Source of the DNA: Aureimonas populi | Lineage (GTDB): Bacteria > Pseudomonadota > Alphaproteobacteria > Rhizobiales > Rhizobiaceae | Assembly (NCBI RefSeq): GCF_017815515.1 | Contig: NZ_CP072611.1 | Span: 2,604,001 to 2,668,000, forward strand | Reading direction: 5' to 3' | DNA: 64,000 nucleotides | Part shown: positions 31,728 to 41,143 of the stretch, piece by piece | Layout of the letters: the number at the start of each line of letters is the position of its first letter | How positions within the stretch are numbered: position 1 is the first letter of the stretch | Made by a program: the position numbers and the translations under genes | Notes under the pieces: model-generated | The model's input: the letters and a program-made list of their open reading frames with translations, nothing else | Told to the model about the DNA's origin: nothing | Database searches by the model: none

Positions 31728-32440
31728 TGGGTCAGAAGATCAACCCGACCGGCTTCCGGCTCGGAATCAACCGCACGTGGGATTCGCGCTGGTTCGCCAA
31801 CACAGGCGAGTACGGCAAGCTCCTTCACGAGGATCTGGCGATCCGCCGCTGCCTGCTTGGCGAGCTGAAGCAGGCGGCAGTCTCCAAGATCGTCATCGAA
31901 CGCCCCCATAAGAAGTGCCGCGTCACGATCCACTCGGCCCGCCCGGGTATCGTCATCGGCAAGAAGGGCGCGGACATCGAGAAGCTTCGCAAGAAGCTGA
32001 CGGCGATGACCAATGCCGAGACGCACATCAATATCGTTGAGGTGCGCAAGCCCGAGACGGATGCGACGCTCGTCGCGCAGTCGATCGCCCAGCAGCTAGA
32101 GCGTCGCGTCGCGTTCCGGCGCGCCATGAAGCGCGCCGTTCAGTCTGCGATGCGTCTTGGCGCGGAAGGGATCCGCATCAACTGTGCTGGTCGTCTCGGC
32201 GGTGCCGAGATTGCCCGTATGGAATGGTACCGTGAGGGGCGCGTTCCGCTGCACACGCTGCGCGCGGATGTCGATTACGGCACGGCCGAGGCCCACACTG
32301 CCTATGGTGTGTGCGGCGTCAAGGTCTGGATCTTCAAGGGCGAGATCCTCGAGCATGACCCGATGGCGTCGGAGCGTCGTGCGGTCGAGGGCGACGCATC
32401 GGGCGGCTCGAGCCGTCGCCGCGAGCGCGAGCACGCCTGA
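31727..32440 (+). CDS. rpsC: 30S ribosomal protein S3
   Basis: S3 forms part of the mRNA entry channel and helicase of the 30S. The 237 residues begin [20 protein letters not shown], have a KH domain with the GxxG-type loop [17 protein letters not shown], and the C-terminal block [20 protein letters not shown]. The tail is polar ([13 protein letters not shown]). It overlaps rplV by one base. Confidence 0.98.
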   Translation: MGQKINPTGFRLGINRTWDSRWFANTGEYGKLLHEDLAIRRCLLGELKQAAVSKIVIERPHKKCRVTIHSARPGIVIGKKGADIEKLRKKLTAMTNAETHINIVEVRKPETDATLVAQSIAQQLERRVAFRRAMKRAVQSAMRLGAEGIRINCAGRLGGAEIARMEWYREGRVPLHTLRADVDYGTAEAHTAYGVCGVKVWIFKGEILEHDPMASERRAVEGDASGGSSRRREREHA

Positions 32441-32464
32441 CCAAAGGTTTCGGAGTAGAACGAG

Positions 32465-32878
32465 ATGTTGCAGCCAAAGCGCACGAAGTTCCGCAAGGCG
32501 TTCAAGGGTCGCATCCATGGCGCGTCCAAGGGCGGATCGTCCCTCAGTTTCGGCACCTTCGGGCTGAAGGCGCTTGAGCCCGAGCGCGTTACCGCGCGTC
32601 AGATCGAGGCGGCCCGCCGCGCGATCACGCGCCAGATGAAGCGCCAGGGCCGCGTGTGGATTCGGATTTTCCCGGACCTGCCGGTCACGGCCAAGCCCAC
32701 TGAAGTTCGCATGGGTAAGGGCAAGGGTGCCGTGGAATACTGGGCGGCTCGCGTCGCTCCGGGTCGTATCATGTTCGAGATCGACGGCGTGGCGGAGGAT
32801 GTGGCCCGCGAGGCGTTGCGCCTTGGTGCGGCCAAGCTTCCGATCCGCACGCGCTTCATCCAGCGCATCGCCGAATAA
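32465..32878 (+). CDS. rplP: 50S ribosomal protein L16
   Basis: L16 organises the A-site region of the 50S. The 137 residues begin [19 protein letters not shown] and contain [20 protein letters not shown] and the segment [20 protein letters not shown] that holds the arginine hydroxylated in E. coli. It is 13 bases ahead of rpmC. Confidence 0.98.
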   Translation: MLQPKRTKFRKAFKGRIHGASKGGSSLSFGTFGLKALEPERVTARQIEAARRAITRQMKRQGRVWIRIFPDLPVTAKPTEVRMGKGKGAVEYWAARVAPGRIMFEIDGVAEDVAREALRLGAAKLPIRTRFIQRIAE

Positions 32879-32891
32879 GGGGTAAGCCAAG

Positions 32892-33092
32892 ATGAAAGCG
32901 TCTGACGTCAGGACCAAGTCGAGCGACGAACTGAACGATCAACTCGGCGCGCTCAAGAAGGAGCAGTTCAACCTGCGCTTTCAGCGTGCGACGGGTCAGC
33001 TCGAGAATACGGCGCGCGTGAAGGAAATCCGTCGCGATATCGCGCGGATCAAGACCATCGCCCGTCAGAAGTCGGCCGAGAACAAGGCCTGA
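32892..33092 (+). CDS. rpmC: 50S ribosomal protein L29
   Basis: This small tunnel-exit protein of 66 residues forms two helices; visible are [20 protein letters not shown] and [15 protein letters not shown]. It lies between rplP and rpsQ with gaps of 13 and 12 bases and has a GGGGTAAG-type ribosome site. Confidence 0.96.
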   Translation: MKASDVRTKSSDELNDQLGALKKEQFNLRFQRATGQLENTARVKEIRRDIARIKTIARQKSAENKA

Positions 33093-33104
33093 AGGTAGAG
33101 AACC

Positions 33105-33350
33105 ATGCCCAAACGCGTTTTGCAGGGGACTGTGGTCTCCGACAAGAATGACAAGACGGTGGTCGTGCTCGTGGAGCGCCGCTTCACGCACCCGCTGTTC
33201 AAGAAGACCGTGCGCCGGTCGAAGAAGTACAAGGCGCACGACGAAACCAATCAGTACAAGGTCGGCGATATCGTTTCCATCGAGGAGACCCGGCCGATCT
33301 CGAAGGACAAGACCTGGACCGTCGTCGCCAACGAGGCGGCGTCCAACTGA
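33105..33350 (+). CDS. rpsQ: 30S ribosomal protein S17
   Basis: S17 is an OB-fold primary binder of 16S rRNA helix 11. The 81 residues begin [20 protein letters not shown] and contain [20 protein letters not shown] and [19 protein letters not shown] 66-base spacer with a hairpin separates it from rplN, wider than the other gaps here. Confidence 0.97.
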   Translation: MPKRVLQGTVVSDKNDKTVVVLVERRFTHPLFKKTVRRSKKYKAHDETNQYKVGDIVSIEETRPISKDKTWTVVANEAASN

Positions 33351-33359
33351 AGAACTCCG

Positions 33360-33392
33360 CCGGGCAGGCGCCGATTGATAGGCGCGGCCCGG
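33360..33392 (+). other. Hairpin in the rpsQ-rplN spacer
   Basis: A two-part stem, CCGGGC (33360-33365) with GCCCGG (33387-33392) and inner GCGCC (33368-33372) with GGCGC (33381-33385), loop GATTGATA. It marks the S10/spc operon boundary. With no T tract it could be a processing or pausing site. Confidence 0.4.
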
Positions 33393-33416
33393 ATCGCAAT
33401 GTGAAGGCGGCCTGAC

Positions 33417-33785
33417 ATGATTCAGATGCAGACTAACCTCGATGTGGCGGACAACTCCGGCGCCCGTCGTGTCATGTGCATCAAGGTGCTGGGCGGCTCG
33501 AAGCGGAAGTATGCCTCGGTCGGCGACGTCATCGTCGTTTCGATCAAGGAAGCCATCCCGCGCGGCCGCGTGAAAAAGGGCGACGTGATGAAGGCCGTGG
33601 TGGTTCGCACCGCCAAGGACATTCGCCGCGCCGATGGTTCGGTGATCCGGTTCGACCGCAACGCCGCCGTCCTGATCGACAACAAGAAAGAGCCGGTCGG
33701 CACCCGCATCTTCGGCCCGGTTCCCCGCGAGCTTCGCGGCAAGAACCACATGAAGATCATTTCGCTGGCGCCGGAAGTGCTGTAA
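33417..33785 (+). CDS. rplN: 50S ribosomal protein L14
   Basis: L14 is at the subunit interface and binds the silencing factor RsfS. The 122 residues begin [20 protein letters not shown] and contain [20 protein letters not shown] and [20 protein letters not shown]. It is the first gene of the spc cluster, with rplX 12 bases downstream. Confidence 0.98.
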   Translation: MIQMQTNLDVADNSGARRVMCIKVLGGSKRKYASVGDVIVVSIKEAIPRGRVKKGDVMKAVVVRTAKDIRRADGSVIRFDRNAAVLIDNKKEPVGTRIFGPVPRELRGKNHMKIISLAPEVL

Positions 33786-33797
33786 GGAACCGGACCC

Positions 33798-34121
33798 ATG
33801 CAGAAGATCAAGAAGGGCGACAATGTCGTCGTGCTCGCCGGCAAGGACAAGGGCCGCACCGGTGAGGTCATTCAGGTGATGCCGAAGGACGATCGCGCGC
33901 TCGTGCGCGGCGTCAACATGGTTAAGCGTCATCAGCGCCAGAGCGCGAGCCAGGAGGCGGGCATCGTCTCCAAGGAAGCTCCGATTCACCTGTCGAACCT
34001 TTCGGTCGCCGACCCGAAGGATGGCAAGCCGACCCGCGTCGGGTTCAAGGTGATCGGCGAGGGTGAGAGCGCGAAGAAGGTGCGCATCGCCAAGCGTTCG
34101 GGAGAACAGATCGATGGCTGA
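33798..34121 (+). CDS. rplX: 50S ribosomal protein L24
   Basis: L24 initiates 50S assembly. The 107 residues begin [20 protein letters not shown] with a KOW motif, followed by GVNMVKRHQ and the basic C-terminus [13 protein letters not shown]. Its last eight bases overlap the beginning of rplE. Confidence 0.97.
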   Translation: MQKIKKGDNVVVLAGKDKGRTGEVIQVMPKDDRALVRGVNMVKRHQRQSASQEAGIVSKEAPIHLSNLSVADPKDGKPTRVGFKVIGEGESAKKVRIAKRSGEQIDG

Positions 34122-34671
34122 GGCCGCCTACGAACCGCGTCTCAAGGCGGTCTATCGCGACGAGATCCGCAAGAAGATGTCGGAGGAGTTCAATTACTCC
34201 AACGATATGCAAATTCCGCGCATCGAGAAGATCGTGATCAACATGGGCGTTGGTGAAGCCACCGGCGATTCCAAGAAGCCCTCCGTGGCCGCAGAAGACC
34301 TGGCGAGGATTGCCGGTCAGAAGCCGGTGATCACGCACGCCCGTAACTCCATCGCGGGGTTCAAGGTGCGCGAAGGAATGCCGATCGGCGCGAAGGTAAC
34401 GCTGCGCAAGGACAAGATGTACGAGTTCGTCGACCGGCTCGTCCAAATCGCTCTGCCGCGCGTCCGCGATTTCCGTGGGCTGAACCCCAAGAGCTTCGAT
34501 GGCCGCGGCAATTTTGCCATGGGCATCAAGGAACACATCGTCTTCCCCGAGATCAACTACGACAAGGTTGATCAGATGTGGGGCATGGACATCATCGTGT
34601 GTACGACGGCGAAGACCGACGAGGAAGCGCGCGCCCTTCTGAAGGCGTTCAACTTCCCGTTCCGCCAGTAA
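34114..34671 (+). CDS. rplE: 50S ribosomal protein L5
   Basis: L5 is part of the 5S rRNA-L5-L18 central protuberance complex. ATG 34114 gives 185 residues starting [20 protein letters not shown]; an upstream in-frame ATG at 34063 lies within rplX and has no support. Blocks include [33 protein letters not shown] and [18 protein letters not shown]. It overlaps rplX by eight bases. Confidence 0.97.
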   Translation: MAEAAYEPRLKAVYRDEIRKKMSEEFNYSNDMQIPRIEKIVINMGVGEATGDSKKPSVAAEDLARIAGQKPVITHARNSIAGFKVREGMPIGAKVTLRKDKMYEFVDRLVQIALPRVRDFRGLNPKSFDGRGNFAMGIKEHIVFPEINYDKVDQMWGMDIIVCTTAKTDEEARALLKAFNFPFRQ

Positions 34672-34697
34672 CGGCAGGCGAAAAGGAAAAGATCGAT

Positions 34698-35003
34698 ATG
34701 GCTAAGAAAAGCGCCGTCGAGAAGAATAAGCGCCGCGAGAAGCTGGTGGCCAAGTATGCCGCCAAGCGCGATACGCTGAAGAAGATCACCACGGACCAGG
34801 GCGCGAGCATGGAAGATCGCTTCCGTGCGCAGCTCCAGCTCGCCGAGCTGCCGCGCAACTCGTCGAAGGTGCGCGTGCGCAACCGCTGCGAGGTGACGGG
34901 CCGTCCGAGGGCCTATTACCGCAAGCTGAAGATGAGCCGTATTGCGCTCCGGGACCTGGGCAACAATGGCCAGATTCCTGGTATCGTGAAGTCGAGCTGG
35001 TAA
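34698..35003 (+). CDS. rpsN: 30S ribosomal protein S14 (zinc-independent type)
   Basis: S14 helps shape the 30S head. ATG 34698 gives 101 residues, the long form without the CxxC zinc ribbon; the start is [20 protein letters not shown] and the end is [21 protein letters not shown]. An ORF start 40 codons upstream lies inside rplE and is rejected. A GAAAAGGAAAAG stretch serves as ribosome site. Confidence 0.97.
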   Translation: MAKKSAVEKNKRREKLVAKYAAKRDTLKKITTDQGASMEDRFRAQLQLAELPRNSSKVRVRNRCEVTGRPRAYYRKLKMSRIALRDLGNNGQIPGIVKSSW

Positions 35004-35015
35004 GGAGAGAAGATC

Positions 35016-35414
35016 ATGGCTCTGTCCGATCCGCTGGGCGACATGCTGACCCGCATCCGCAACGCGACGATGCGCAACAAGGGGTCGGTGGCAACGCCTG
35101 CTTCCAAGCTGCGCGCCCGCGTCCTCGACGTCCTCAAGGATGAGGGCTACATTCGCGGCTACACCGAGACGACGTTCGAGAACGGCACTGCCGAGTTCAA
35201 CATCGAGCTCAAGTACTACGAAGGCCAGCCGGTGATCCGTGAGATCAGCCGTGTCTCTAAGCCCGGCCGCCGCGTCTACGTTTCGGCCAAGACGATCCCG
35301 AACGTCGCGAACGGTCTCGGCATCTCGGTTTTGTCGACGCCCAAGGGTGTCATGGCCGACCATAGCGCCCGCGAACAAAATGTCGGCGGCGAGGTTCTCT
35401 GCCGCGTCTTCTGA
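35016..35414 (+). CDS. rpsH: 30S ribosomal protein S8
   Basis: S8 is a primary 16S rRNA binder and the spc operon repressor in E. coli. The 132 residues begin [20 protein letters not shown] and contain [20 protein letters not shown] and the C-terminal [20 protein letters not shown]. It follows rpsN by 12 bases. Confidence 0.98.
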   Translation: MALSDPLGDMLTRIRNATMRNKGSVATPASKLRARVLDVLKDEGYIRGYTETTFENGTAEFNIELKYYEGQPVIREISRVSKPGRRVYVSAKTIPNVANGLGISVLSTPKGVMADHSAREQNVGGEVLCRVF

Positions 35415-35461
35415 CGCGGCATCGAGAACTTTGAACCCGAGAAGAACGGACAGGTTGTACG

Positions 35462-35995
35462 ATGTCTCGTATTGGTAAGAAACCGGTTCCCGTGCCCGCA
35501 GGCGTGACGGCGTCCGTCGAGGGCCAGACTGTCAAGGCCAAGGGCCCCAAGGGGGAACTGAACTTCGTCGTGAATGACGAAGTGCTGGTCAAGATGGAAG
35601 ACGGTGGGGTCAAGGTCGATCCGCGCGACGCCTCGAAAGAGGCCCGCTCCAAATGGGGCATGTCGCGCACGATGATCGCCAACATCCTGACCGGGGTGAA
35701 GGATGGCTTCGAGAAGCGTCTCGAGATCAACGGCGTTGGTTATCGGGCGTCGCTGCAGGGCAAGAACCTCCAGCTCGCGCTAGGGTTCAGCCACGATGTT
35801 CTGTATCCGGTGCCCGAAGGCATCCAGATCCAGGTTCCGAAGCCGACGGAGATCGTCATCTCGGGCATCGACAAGCAGCGCGTCGGCCAGGTGGCTGCGG
35901 AAATCCGCGAATATCGAGGCCCGGAGCCTTACAAGGGCAAGGGCGTGAAGTATGCCGGCGAACGGATCGTTCGCAAGGAAGGCAAGAAGAAGTAA
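35462..35995 (+). CDS. rplF: 50S ribosomal protein L6
   Basis: L6 lies near the sarcin-ricin loop. The 177 residues begin [20 protein letters not shown] and contain the family block [20 protein letters not shown] and, at the end, [17 protein letters not shown]. It is 47 bases after rpsH and 12 before rplR. Confidence 0.98.
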   Translation: MSRIGKKPVPVPAGVTASVEGQTVKAKGPKGELNFVVNDEVLVKMEDGGVKVDPRDASKEARSKWGMSRTMIANILTGVKDGFEKRLEINGVGYRASLQGKNLQLALGFSHDVLYPVPEGIQIQVPKPTEIVISGIDKQRVGQVAAEIREYRGPEPYKGKGVKYAGERIVRKEGKKK

Positions 35996-36007
35996 GGCAC
36001 GTAGGTC

Positions 36008-36370
36008 ATGGCTACTCAAAAAGAGCTTCTGCGGCGCCGCGCCTCTCGCGTTCGCCGTTCCATCAAGAAGGTTGCGAACGGGCGTCCGCGCCTGTCCGTT
36101 CACCGGTCGTCGAAGAACATCTATGTGCAGGTCATTGACGATGTCGAGGGCCGGACGCTGGCTGCGGCCTCTACGCTCGATACAGCGCTTCGTGGCGATC
36201 TGAAGACGGGTGCGGATGTGGCCGCGGCTGCTGCGGTCGGCAAGCTCGTAGCCGAGCGTGCCAAGGAAGCCGGCGTGACGGACGTGGTGTTCGATCGTGG
36301 CGCCTTTATCTACCACGGCCGCGTCAAGGCGCTGGCCGAGGCTGCGCGCGAGGGTGGCCTGAACTTCTGA
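36008..36370 (+). CDS. rplR: 50S ribosomal protein L18
   Basis: L18 carries 5S rRNA into the 50S. The 120 residues begin [20 protein letters not shown] and contain [20 protein letters not shown] and [21 protein letters not shown] 156-base gap containing a palindromic repeat separates it from rpsE, unusual for this operon. Confidence 0.97.
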   Translation: MATQKELLRRRASRVRRSIKKVANGRPRLSVHRSSKNIYVQVIDDVEGRTLAAASTLDTALRGDLKTGADVAAAAAVGKLVAERAKEAGVTDVVFDRGAFIYHGRVKALAEAAREGGLNF

Positions 36371-36405
36371 CGGGGAGGGCGCTCGGCGCGCCGTATTCCG
36401 TCTTC

Positions 36406-36452
36406 AGCATGATTGGCCGGCGGCGAGGTTTTCCTCTTCGCCGGATCATGCT
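36406..36452. repeat. Palindromic repeat in the rplR-rpsE gap, resembling rhizobial GCATGATC elements
   Basis: Outer arms AGCATGAT (36406-36413) and ATCATGCT (36445-36452) enclose an inner imperfect stem of CCGGCGGCGAGG-like and CCTCTTCGCCGG-like arms with a TTTT loop. Short dispersed elements bounded by GCATGATC/GATCATGC are common between genes in Rhizobiales, and this one has the same termini. No second copy was noticed in the window. It enlarges an otherwise compact gap and may affect mRNA folding upstream of rpsE. Confidence 0.55.
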
Positions 36453-36526
36453 TTAAGCCCGGTGCTGTTCGACTCGAGCGAGCGGCATCATCATCGGACG
36501 CCTCCGGAAAAGAACAAGGACAGGAT

Positions 36527-37078
36527 ATGGCGCCTCGTAACGAGAGAAATGACCGCGAAGAGCGGGACGACGGCTTCGTCGACAAGCTCGTCCACATCAA
36601 CCGCGTCGCCAAGGTCGTGAAGGGTGGTCGCCGCTTCGGCTTTGCCGCCCTCGTCGTCGTCGGCGATCTGAAGGGCCGCGTGGGCTTCGGCCACGGTAAG
36701 GCGCGCGAAGTGCCGGAGGCCATCCGCAAGGCCACGGAAGCCGCGAAGCGCGACCTGATCTTCGTGCCGCTGCGCGATGCGCGTACGCTGCATCACGACG
36801 TTCAGGGCCGACATGGTGCCGGCAAGGTAATTCTTCGCACGGCCGAGGCCGGTACCGGCATCATCGCCGGCGGGCCGATGCGCGCCGTGTTCGAGGCGGT
36901 CGGTATGCACGATGTCGTCGCCAAGTCGCTCGGCTCGTCGAACCCTTACAACATGGTTCGCGCGACCTTCGATGCGCTCAAGCATCAGGCCCATCCGAAG
37001 GATGTCGCCGCTCGCCGTGGCCTGAAGTATTCGACCCTGCAGGCGCGTCGTCGCGACCTGGTCGGCGCTGAGGATTGA
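36527..37078 (+). CDS. rpsE: 30S ribosomal protein S5
   Basis: S5 lies at the mRNA entry site and affects fidelity; it is the spectinomycin-resistance protein. ATG 36527 gives 183 residues starting [20 protein letters not shown]; the open frame extends 38 codons into the palindromic repeat upstream, without homology, and is not used. Blocks are [37 protein letters not shown] and [18 protein letters not shown]. Confidence 0.97.
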   Translation: MAPRNERNDREERDDGFVDKLVHINRVAKVVKGGRRFGFAALVVVGDLKGRVGFGHGKAREVPEAIRKATEAAKRDLIFVPLRDARTLHHDVQGRHGAGKVILRTAEAGTGIIAGGPMRAVFEAVGMHDVVAKSLGSSNPYNMVRATFDALKHQAHPKDVAARRGLKYSTLQARRRDLVGAED

Positions 37079-37141
37079 TCGGGAGCGCGGCATTTGCCGC
37101 GAATCGTTGATTGATCCGCGCCAGTTTTTGAGGAGCCTATC

Positions 37142-37345
37142 GTGGCCAAGAACGAACAGACCGGGAAGACGATCACCGTCGAGCAGACCGGAAGCCCGCT
37201 TCGCCGCCCCGCCGACCAGCGTCAGACGCTCGTCGGTCTCGGGCTGAACAAGATGCACCGTCGCCGGACGCTGGAGGATACTCCTGCCGTGCGTGGCATG
37301 ATCGCCAAGGTCAGCCACCTCGTCCGCGTCGTGGACGGCCAGTGA
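37142..37345 (+). CDS. rpmD: 50S ribosomal protein L30
   Basis: This small 50S protein of 67 residues uses a GTG start after TGAGGAGCC. Visible are [20 protein letters not shown] and [20 protein letters not shown]. It lies 63 bases after rpsE and 16 before rplO, the normal spc order. Confidence 0.96.
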   Translation: MAKNEQTGKTITVEQTGSPLRRPADQRQTLVGLGLNKMHRRRTLEDTPAVRGMIAKVSHLVRVVDGQ

Positions 37346-37361
37346 GCCGGGAGTAGCAGTG

Positions 37362-37838
37362 ATGAAACTGAATGAAATCGCCGATAGAGAAGGCGCCACC
37401 CATTCGCGCAAGCGGCTGGGGCGCGGCATCGGTTCGGGGTCCGGCAAGACCGGTGGCCGCGGCGTTAAGGGGCAAAAGTCCCGCTCAGGCGTTGCGATCA
37501 ACGGCTTCGAAGGCGGGCAGATGCCCCTGTACCGTCGCCTGCCCAAGCGCGGATTCGTGAACATCTTTGCCAAGAAGTTCAACATCGTGTCGCTCGGTCG
37601 GATTCAGAAGGCGATCGATGATGGCAAGCTGGACGCGGGTGGCGAGATCGATATCGAGGCGTTGAAGGCTGCGGGGCTCGTTCGCCGCTCGCGCGACGGT
37701 GTCCGTCTCCTCGCCGACGGCGAAGTGACATCGAAGCTTTCGCTCTCGGTGGATGGCGCTTCCAAGGCCGCTGTCGAGAAGGTCGAGAAGGCGGGCGGTT
37801 CGGTCCAGACCCGGGCTCCGGCTCAGGCAGAAGCCTGA
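37362..37838 (+). CDS. rplO: 50S ribosomal protein L15
   Basis: L15 is a late-assembly core protein. ATG 37362 gives 158 residues, [20 protein letters not shown]; a GTG immediately before is possible. Blocks are [20 protein letters not shown] and [18 protein letters not shown]. It is followed by a 197-base gap with a long hairpin before secY. Confidence 0.97.
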   Translation: MKLNEIADREGATHSRKRLGRGIGSGSGKTGGRGVKGQKSRSGVAINGFEGGQMPLYRRLPKRGFVNIFAKKFNIVSLGRIQKAIDDGKLDAGGEIDIEALKAAGLVRRSRDGVRLLADGEVTSKLSLSVDGASKAAVEKVEKAGGSVQTRAPAQAEA

Positions 37839-37848
37839 AGACAGTCTG

Positions 37849-37898
37849 CGGGCGGGCTTGTGCCGCCCGTTTCATGTCGGGCGGCACAAGGCCGCCCG
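37849..37898 (+). promoter_or_regulatory. Long hairpin between rplO and secY
   Basis: The core is a perfect 13-bp stem, CTTGTGCCGCCCG (37857-37869) with CGGGCGGCACAAG (37878-37890), and outer bases 37849-37856 and 37891-37898 can extend it with single bulges. There is no T tract, so it more likely acts as an attenuator, RNase site or mRNA stabiliser. A candidate secY promoter, TTGCGT (37923-37928), 17 bases, TCTACA (37946-37951), lies downstream. Confidence 0.55.
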
Positions 37899-38035
37899 TT
37901 CGCGCGTTCCGCGTTCTCGCTCTTGCGTTTGCGTCGGTCGGGCGGTCTACAGAAACAAGCAGGACGCGTTTCCTTCGTGATCGGACGTTGATTCGATCTA
38001 CGCGCTCGTTGGGGGCAACCCGGAGATAATCGACG

Positions 38036-39379
38036 ATGGCATCGGCCGCCGAGCAACTTGCCGCCAATCTTAACTTCGCCGCCTTTTCCAAGGCGGAGGA
38101 CTTGAAGAAGCGTATCTGGTTCACCCTGGGTGCGCTTCTGGTCTATCGCCTTGGGACCTATATCCCGATGCCGGGCATCGACCCCGAAGCGATGGCGCAG
38201 GCGTTCAGCCAGCAGTCCACGGGTATCCTCGGTCTCTTCAACATGTTCGCCGGCGGCGCCGTCGAGCGGATGGCGATCTTCGCGCTCGGCATCATGCCGT
38301 ACATCTCCGCTTCGATCATCATCCAGCTAATGACGTCGGTCGTGCCGACCCTGGAGCAGTTGAAGAAGGAAGGAGAGCAGGGTCGCAAGGTCATCAACCA
38401 GTACACCCGCTACGGTACGGTGCTTCTGGCGACGGTCCAGGCCTATGGGATCGCGGTCGGGCTTCAGTCTTCCGGCAATATCGTAACCTCGCCCGGTGCG
38501 TTCTTTATCGTCTCCGCGGTGATCACGCTCGTCGGCGGCACGATGTTTCTGATGTGGCTGGGTGAGCAGATCACCGCTCGCGGCATCGGCAACGGTATCT
38601 CGCTCATCATCTTCGCCGGGATCGTGGCGAACCTGCCGTCCGCCATCGCGCAGCTTCTCGAATTGGGCCGCACCGGCGCTCTTTCTATGGGCATCATCGG
38701 ACTGGTCGTATTCGTTGCGATCGGCTGCATCGTGGTCATCGTTTTCTTCGAGCGTGCGCAACGGCGGCTTCTGATCCAGTATCCGAAGCGTCAGGTCGGC
38801 AATCGCATGTTCCAGGGCGACACGTCGCATCTGCCCCTGAAGCTGAACACCGCCGGTGTGATCCCCGCGATCTTTGCGTCCTCGCTTCTGCTCCTGCCGG
38901 TGACGATCGCGAACTTCTCGGACACCAGCCAGTTGCCTGGATGGGCCACGGGCATCGTGGCGGCCTTGGGCCACGGGCAGCCGCTCTACATGATCTTCTA
39001 CGCCGCCATGATCGCGTTCTTCGCGTTCTTCTACACGGCCATCGTCTTCAATCCGAAGGATACGGCCGACAATTTGAAGAAGCACGGGGGCTTCATTCCG
39101 GGCATCCGCCCCGGGGAGCGGACGGCGGAGTACATCGATTACGTGCTCACACGCATCACGGTGGTCGGGGCGATCTACCTGGTGGTCGTCTGCTTGCTGC
39201 CCGAAGTGCTGATCTCTACTGCCGGCATTCCGTTCTATCTGGGCGGCACGTCGTTGCTGATCGTGGTGTCTGTTACGATGGATACGGTGGCGCAGGTGCA
39301 GGGGCACCTCCTGGCGCACCAGTATGAGGGCCTTGTGAAGAAGGCCAAGCTTCGCGGGGGAAAACGGGGGAACCGATGA
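38036..39379 (+). CDS. secY: Preprotein translocase subunit SecY
   Basis: SecY forms the protein-conducting channel of the inner membrane with SecE and SecG. The 447 residues contain ten predicted helices; characteristic blocks are [20 protein letters not shown] and [13 protein letters not shown] early, the loop [18 protein letters not shown], and [20 protein letters not shown] with a C-terminal basic tail. It overlaps adk as ATGA. The preceding gap is the longest in the spc cluster, hinting at separate control. Confidence 0.97.
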   Translation: MASAAEQLAANLNFAAFSKAEDLKKRIWFTLGALLVYRLGTYIPMPGIDPEAMAQAFSQQSTGILGLFNMFAGGAVERMAIFALGIMPYISASIIIQLMTSVVPTLEQLKKEGEQGRKVINQYTRYGTVLLATVQAYGIAVGLQSSGNIVTSPGAFFIVSAVITLVGGTMFLMWLGEQITARGIGNGISLIIFAGIVANLPSAIAQLLELGRTGALSMGIIGLVVFVAIGCIVVIVFFERAQRRLLIQYPKRQVGNRMFQGDTSHLPLKLNTAGVIPAIFASSLLLLPVTIANFSDTSQLPGWATGIVAALGHGQPLYMIFYAAMIAFFAFFYTAIVFNPKDTADNLKKHGGFIPGIRPGERTAEYIDYVLTRITVVGAIYLVVVCLLPEVLISTAGIPFYLGGTSLLIVVSVTMDTVAQVQGHLLAHQYEGLVKKAKLRGGKRGNR

Positions 39380-39960
39380 GATTGATACTGCTCGGGCCGC
39401 CGGGGGCGGGGAAGGGAACCCAGGCTCAGCTTCTGGTCGAGAAATATGGGATTCCCCAGCTTTCGACGGGAGACATGCTCCGTGCCGCTGTCGCCGCGGG
39501 AACCGAGGTCGGCAGGAAGGCGCAGGCCATTATCGAGGCCGGCGAGCTTGTTTCGGACGATATCGTCGTAGGGATCGTCGCGGAGCGAATCGAGGAGGAA
39601 GATGCCAAGGGGGGGTTCATTCTCGACGGCTTCCCGCGCACCATTCCCCAGGCCGACGCGCTGGACTCCATGCTTGCCGAACGCGGTCTGGCGCTCGATG
39701 CCGTCATCGAGTTCAAGGTCGATGAGGCGCAACTCGTTCATCGCATAGAAAGGCGGGCGGCAGAGACGGCTGCAGCTGGCAAGCCAATCCGCAAAGACGA
39801 CAATCCGGAGGTTTTCCAGCGCCGTTTGCGCGAGTTCAGGGAAGCCACCGTGGCCGTTGGGCCGTTCTATCGCGAACGCGGGCTTCTGCGCACGGTGGAC
39901 GGAATGGCGCCTGTCGAAGCGGTTACGCGGCAGATCGAGCAAATTGTTTCTGCGGCTTGA
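39376..39960 (+). CDS. adk: Adenylate kinase, short type
   Basis: Adenylate kinase interconverts ATP, AMP and ADP in the cytosol. The 194-residue protein has the P-loop [10 protein letters not shown] at residues 7-16, the AMP-binding [10 protein letters not shown] and [10 protein letters not shown], and a short lid, as in the alphaproteobacterial form. It overlaps secY by four bases. A terminator-like stem follows within the next promoter region. Confidence 0.97.
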   Translation: MRLILLGPPGAGKGTQAQLLVEKYGIPQLSTGDMLRAAVAAGTEVGRKAQAIIEAGELVSDDIVVGIVAERIEEEDAKGGFILDGFPRTIPQADALDSMLAERGLALDAVIEFKVDEAQLVHRIERRAAETAAAGKPIRKDDNPEVFQRRLREFREATVAVGPFYRERGLLRTVDGMAPVEAVTRQIEQIVSAA

Positions 39961-39996
39961 AGGCCTTGTCGCGGCGCGGGCTTGGCCAAGGCTGCG

Positions 39997-40025
39997 TTGA
40001 CTTAGTCGTTGATAATATCTATAAA
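39997..40025 (+). promoter_or_regulatory. Strong sigma-70-type promoter of rpsM-rpsK-rpoA-rplQ
   Basis: TTGACT at 39997-40002, a 17-base spacer and TATAAA at 40020-40025. This is the best promoter match in the window. It lies 37 bases after adk and about 128 bases before the rpsM start. Confidence 0.8.
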
Positions 40026-40067
40026 CCGCGCCTATTCGCGAATCTGAGCGATCGGCGCGGCCTTTTT
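40026..40067 (+). terminator. Terminator-like stem overlapping the rpsM promoter start site
   Basis: CCGCGCC (40026-40032) can pair with GGCGCGG (40054-40060), with an inner TTCGCGAA, followed by CC and five Ts (40063-40067). Its left arm begins directly after the -10 box, so transcripts from upstream could form it fully while those starting at the promoter might lack part of the arm. Confidence 0.5.
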
Positions 40068-40152
40068 CATGAGGGTCGGGACCGGTCGCGTATGGTTTTC
40101 GGCTCTCGCATCGGACGATGATGGGCCGGAGGCCCGTAGCAGGAGTATCGTT

Positions 40153-40521
40153 GTGGCCCGTATTGCAGGCGTCAACATCCCCACGAACAAGCGCGTCGTC
40201 ATCGCGCTTCAGTATATTCACGGCATCGGCCCGCGCTTCGCGCAGGAGATCGTGGAGAAGGTTCGGCTCGCGCCGGAGCGTCGCGTCAATGATCTGACGG
40301 ACGCGGAAGTCCTTCAAATCCGTGAGATGATCGATCGCGACTATCAGGTGGAGGGTGATCTGCGTCGCGAGACGTCGATGAACATCAAGCGCCTGATGGA
40401 TCTTGGCTGCTACCGTGGCCTGCGTCATCGGCGCGGTCTTCCGGTCCGTGGTCAGCGCACGCATACCAACGCCCGCACCCGCAAGGGTCCGGCGAAGGCG
40501 ATTGCCGGCAAGAAGAAGTAA
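40153..40521 (+). CDS. rpsM: 30S ribosomal protein S13
   Basis: S13 bridges the subunits and contacts P-site tRNA. GTG 40153 gives 122 residues with the standard start [20 protein letters not shown]; a longer frame from 40069 would place the promoter leader in coding sequence. Blocks are [13 protein letters not shown] and [20 protein letters not shown]. It is first in the alpha operon. Confidence 0.97.
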   Translation: MARIAGVNIPTNKRVVIALQYIHGIGPRFAQEIVEKVRLAPERRVNDLTDAEVLQIREMIDRDYQVEGDLRRETSMNIKRLMDLGCYRGLRHRRGLPVRGQRTHTNARTRKGPAKAIAGKKK

Positions 40522-40621
40522 GAGTTCGTCGGGGGCGCCTGAGCGCTCTTTCGGCACGGCTGTGGCCGTGCCGGGTGTAGCCGCCGGCATTACGGCGGTG
40601 TCGATATCGTAGGGAATGAGA

Positions 40622-41011
40622 ATGGCTAAGGAAGCACAGCGCGTTCGTCGCCGTGAGCGTAAGAACATCACGTCCGGCGTTGCCCACGTGAACTCCTCCT
40701 TCAACAACACCTTGATCACGATTACGGATGCCCAGGGCAACGCGATCGCTTGGTCGTCGGCCGGTGCGCAGGGTTTCAAGGGATCGCGCAAGTCGACGCC
40801 CTTCGCCGCGCAGATCGCGGCCGAGGATGCTGCCAAGAAGGCGCAGGAGCATGGTATGCGTACGCTGGAAGTCGAGGTTTGTGGTCCTGGCTCCGGCCGT
40901 GAGTCGGCCCTTCGCGCGCTGCAGGCTGCGGGCTTCACCATCACGTCGATCCGCGACGTGACGCCGATCCCGCATAATGGCGTTCGCCCCCGCAAGAAGC
41001 GCCGCGTGTAA
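40622..41011 (+). CDS. rpsK: 30S ribosomal protein S11
   Basis: S11 forms part of the platform and the mRNA exit channel. ATG 40622 gives 129 residues, [20 protein letters not shown]; an ATG two codons earlier is less likely. Blocks are [20 protein letters not shown] and [20 protein letters not shown]. Confidence 0.97.
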   Translation: MAKEAQRVRRRERKNITSGVAHVNSSFNNTLITITDAQGNAIAWSSAGAQGFKGSRKSTPFAAQIAAEDAAKKAQEHGMRTLEVEVCGPGSGRESALRALQAAGFTITSIRDVTPIPHNGVRPRKKRRV

Positions 41012-41143
41012 CGCGAAGCATCGAGAATGAACCGCACCGCTTATCCGGCGGTGCGGCTTTGCCCGTTTTGAGAGGGGGGATCCTTCTCCTAGAGACCTAT
41101 CGCCACGATTGGATGGTGGCGGGGTAGCTGAAAGGCAAAAGCC

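Noticed and set aside
36413-36526. N-terminal extension of rpsE
   Set aside because: The 38 extra codons come from the palindromic repeat; S5 homologues begin at ATG 36527.
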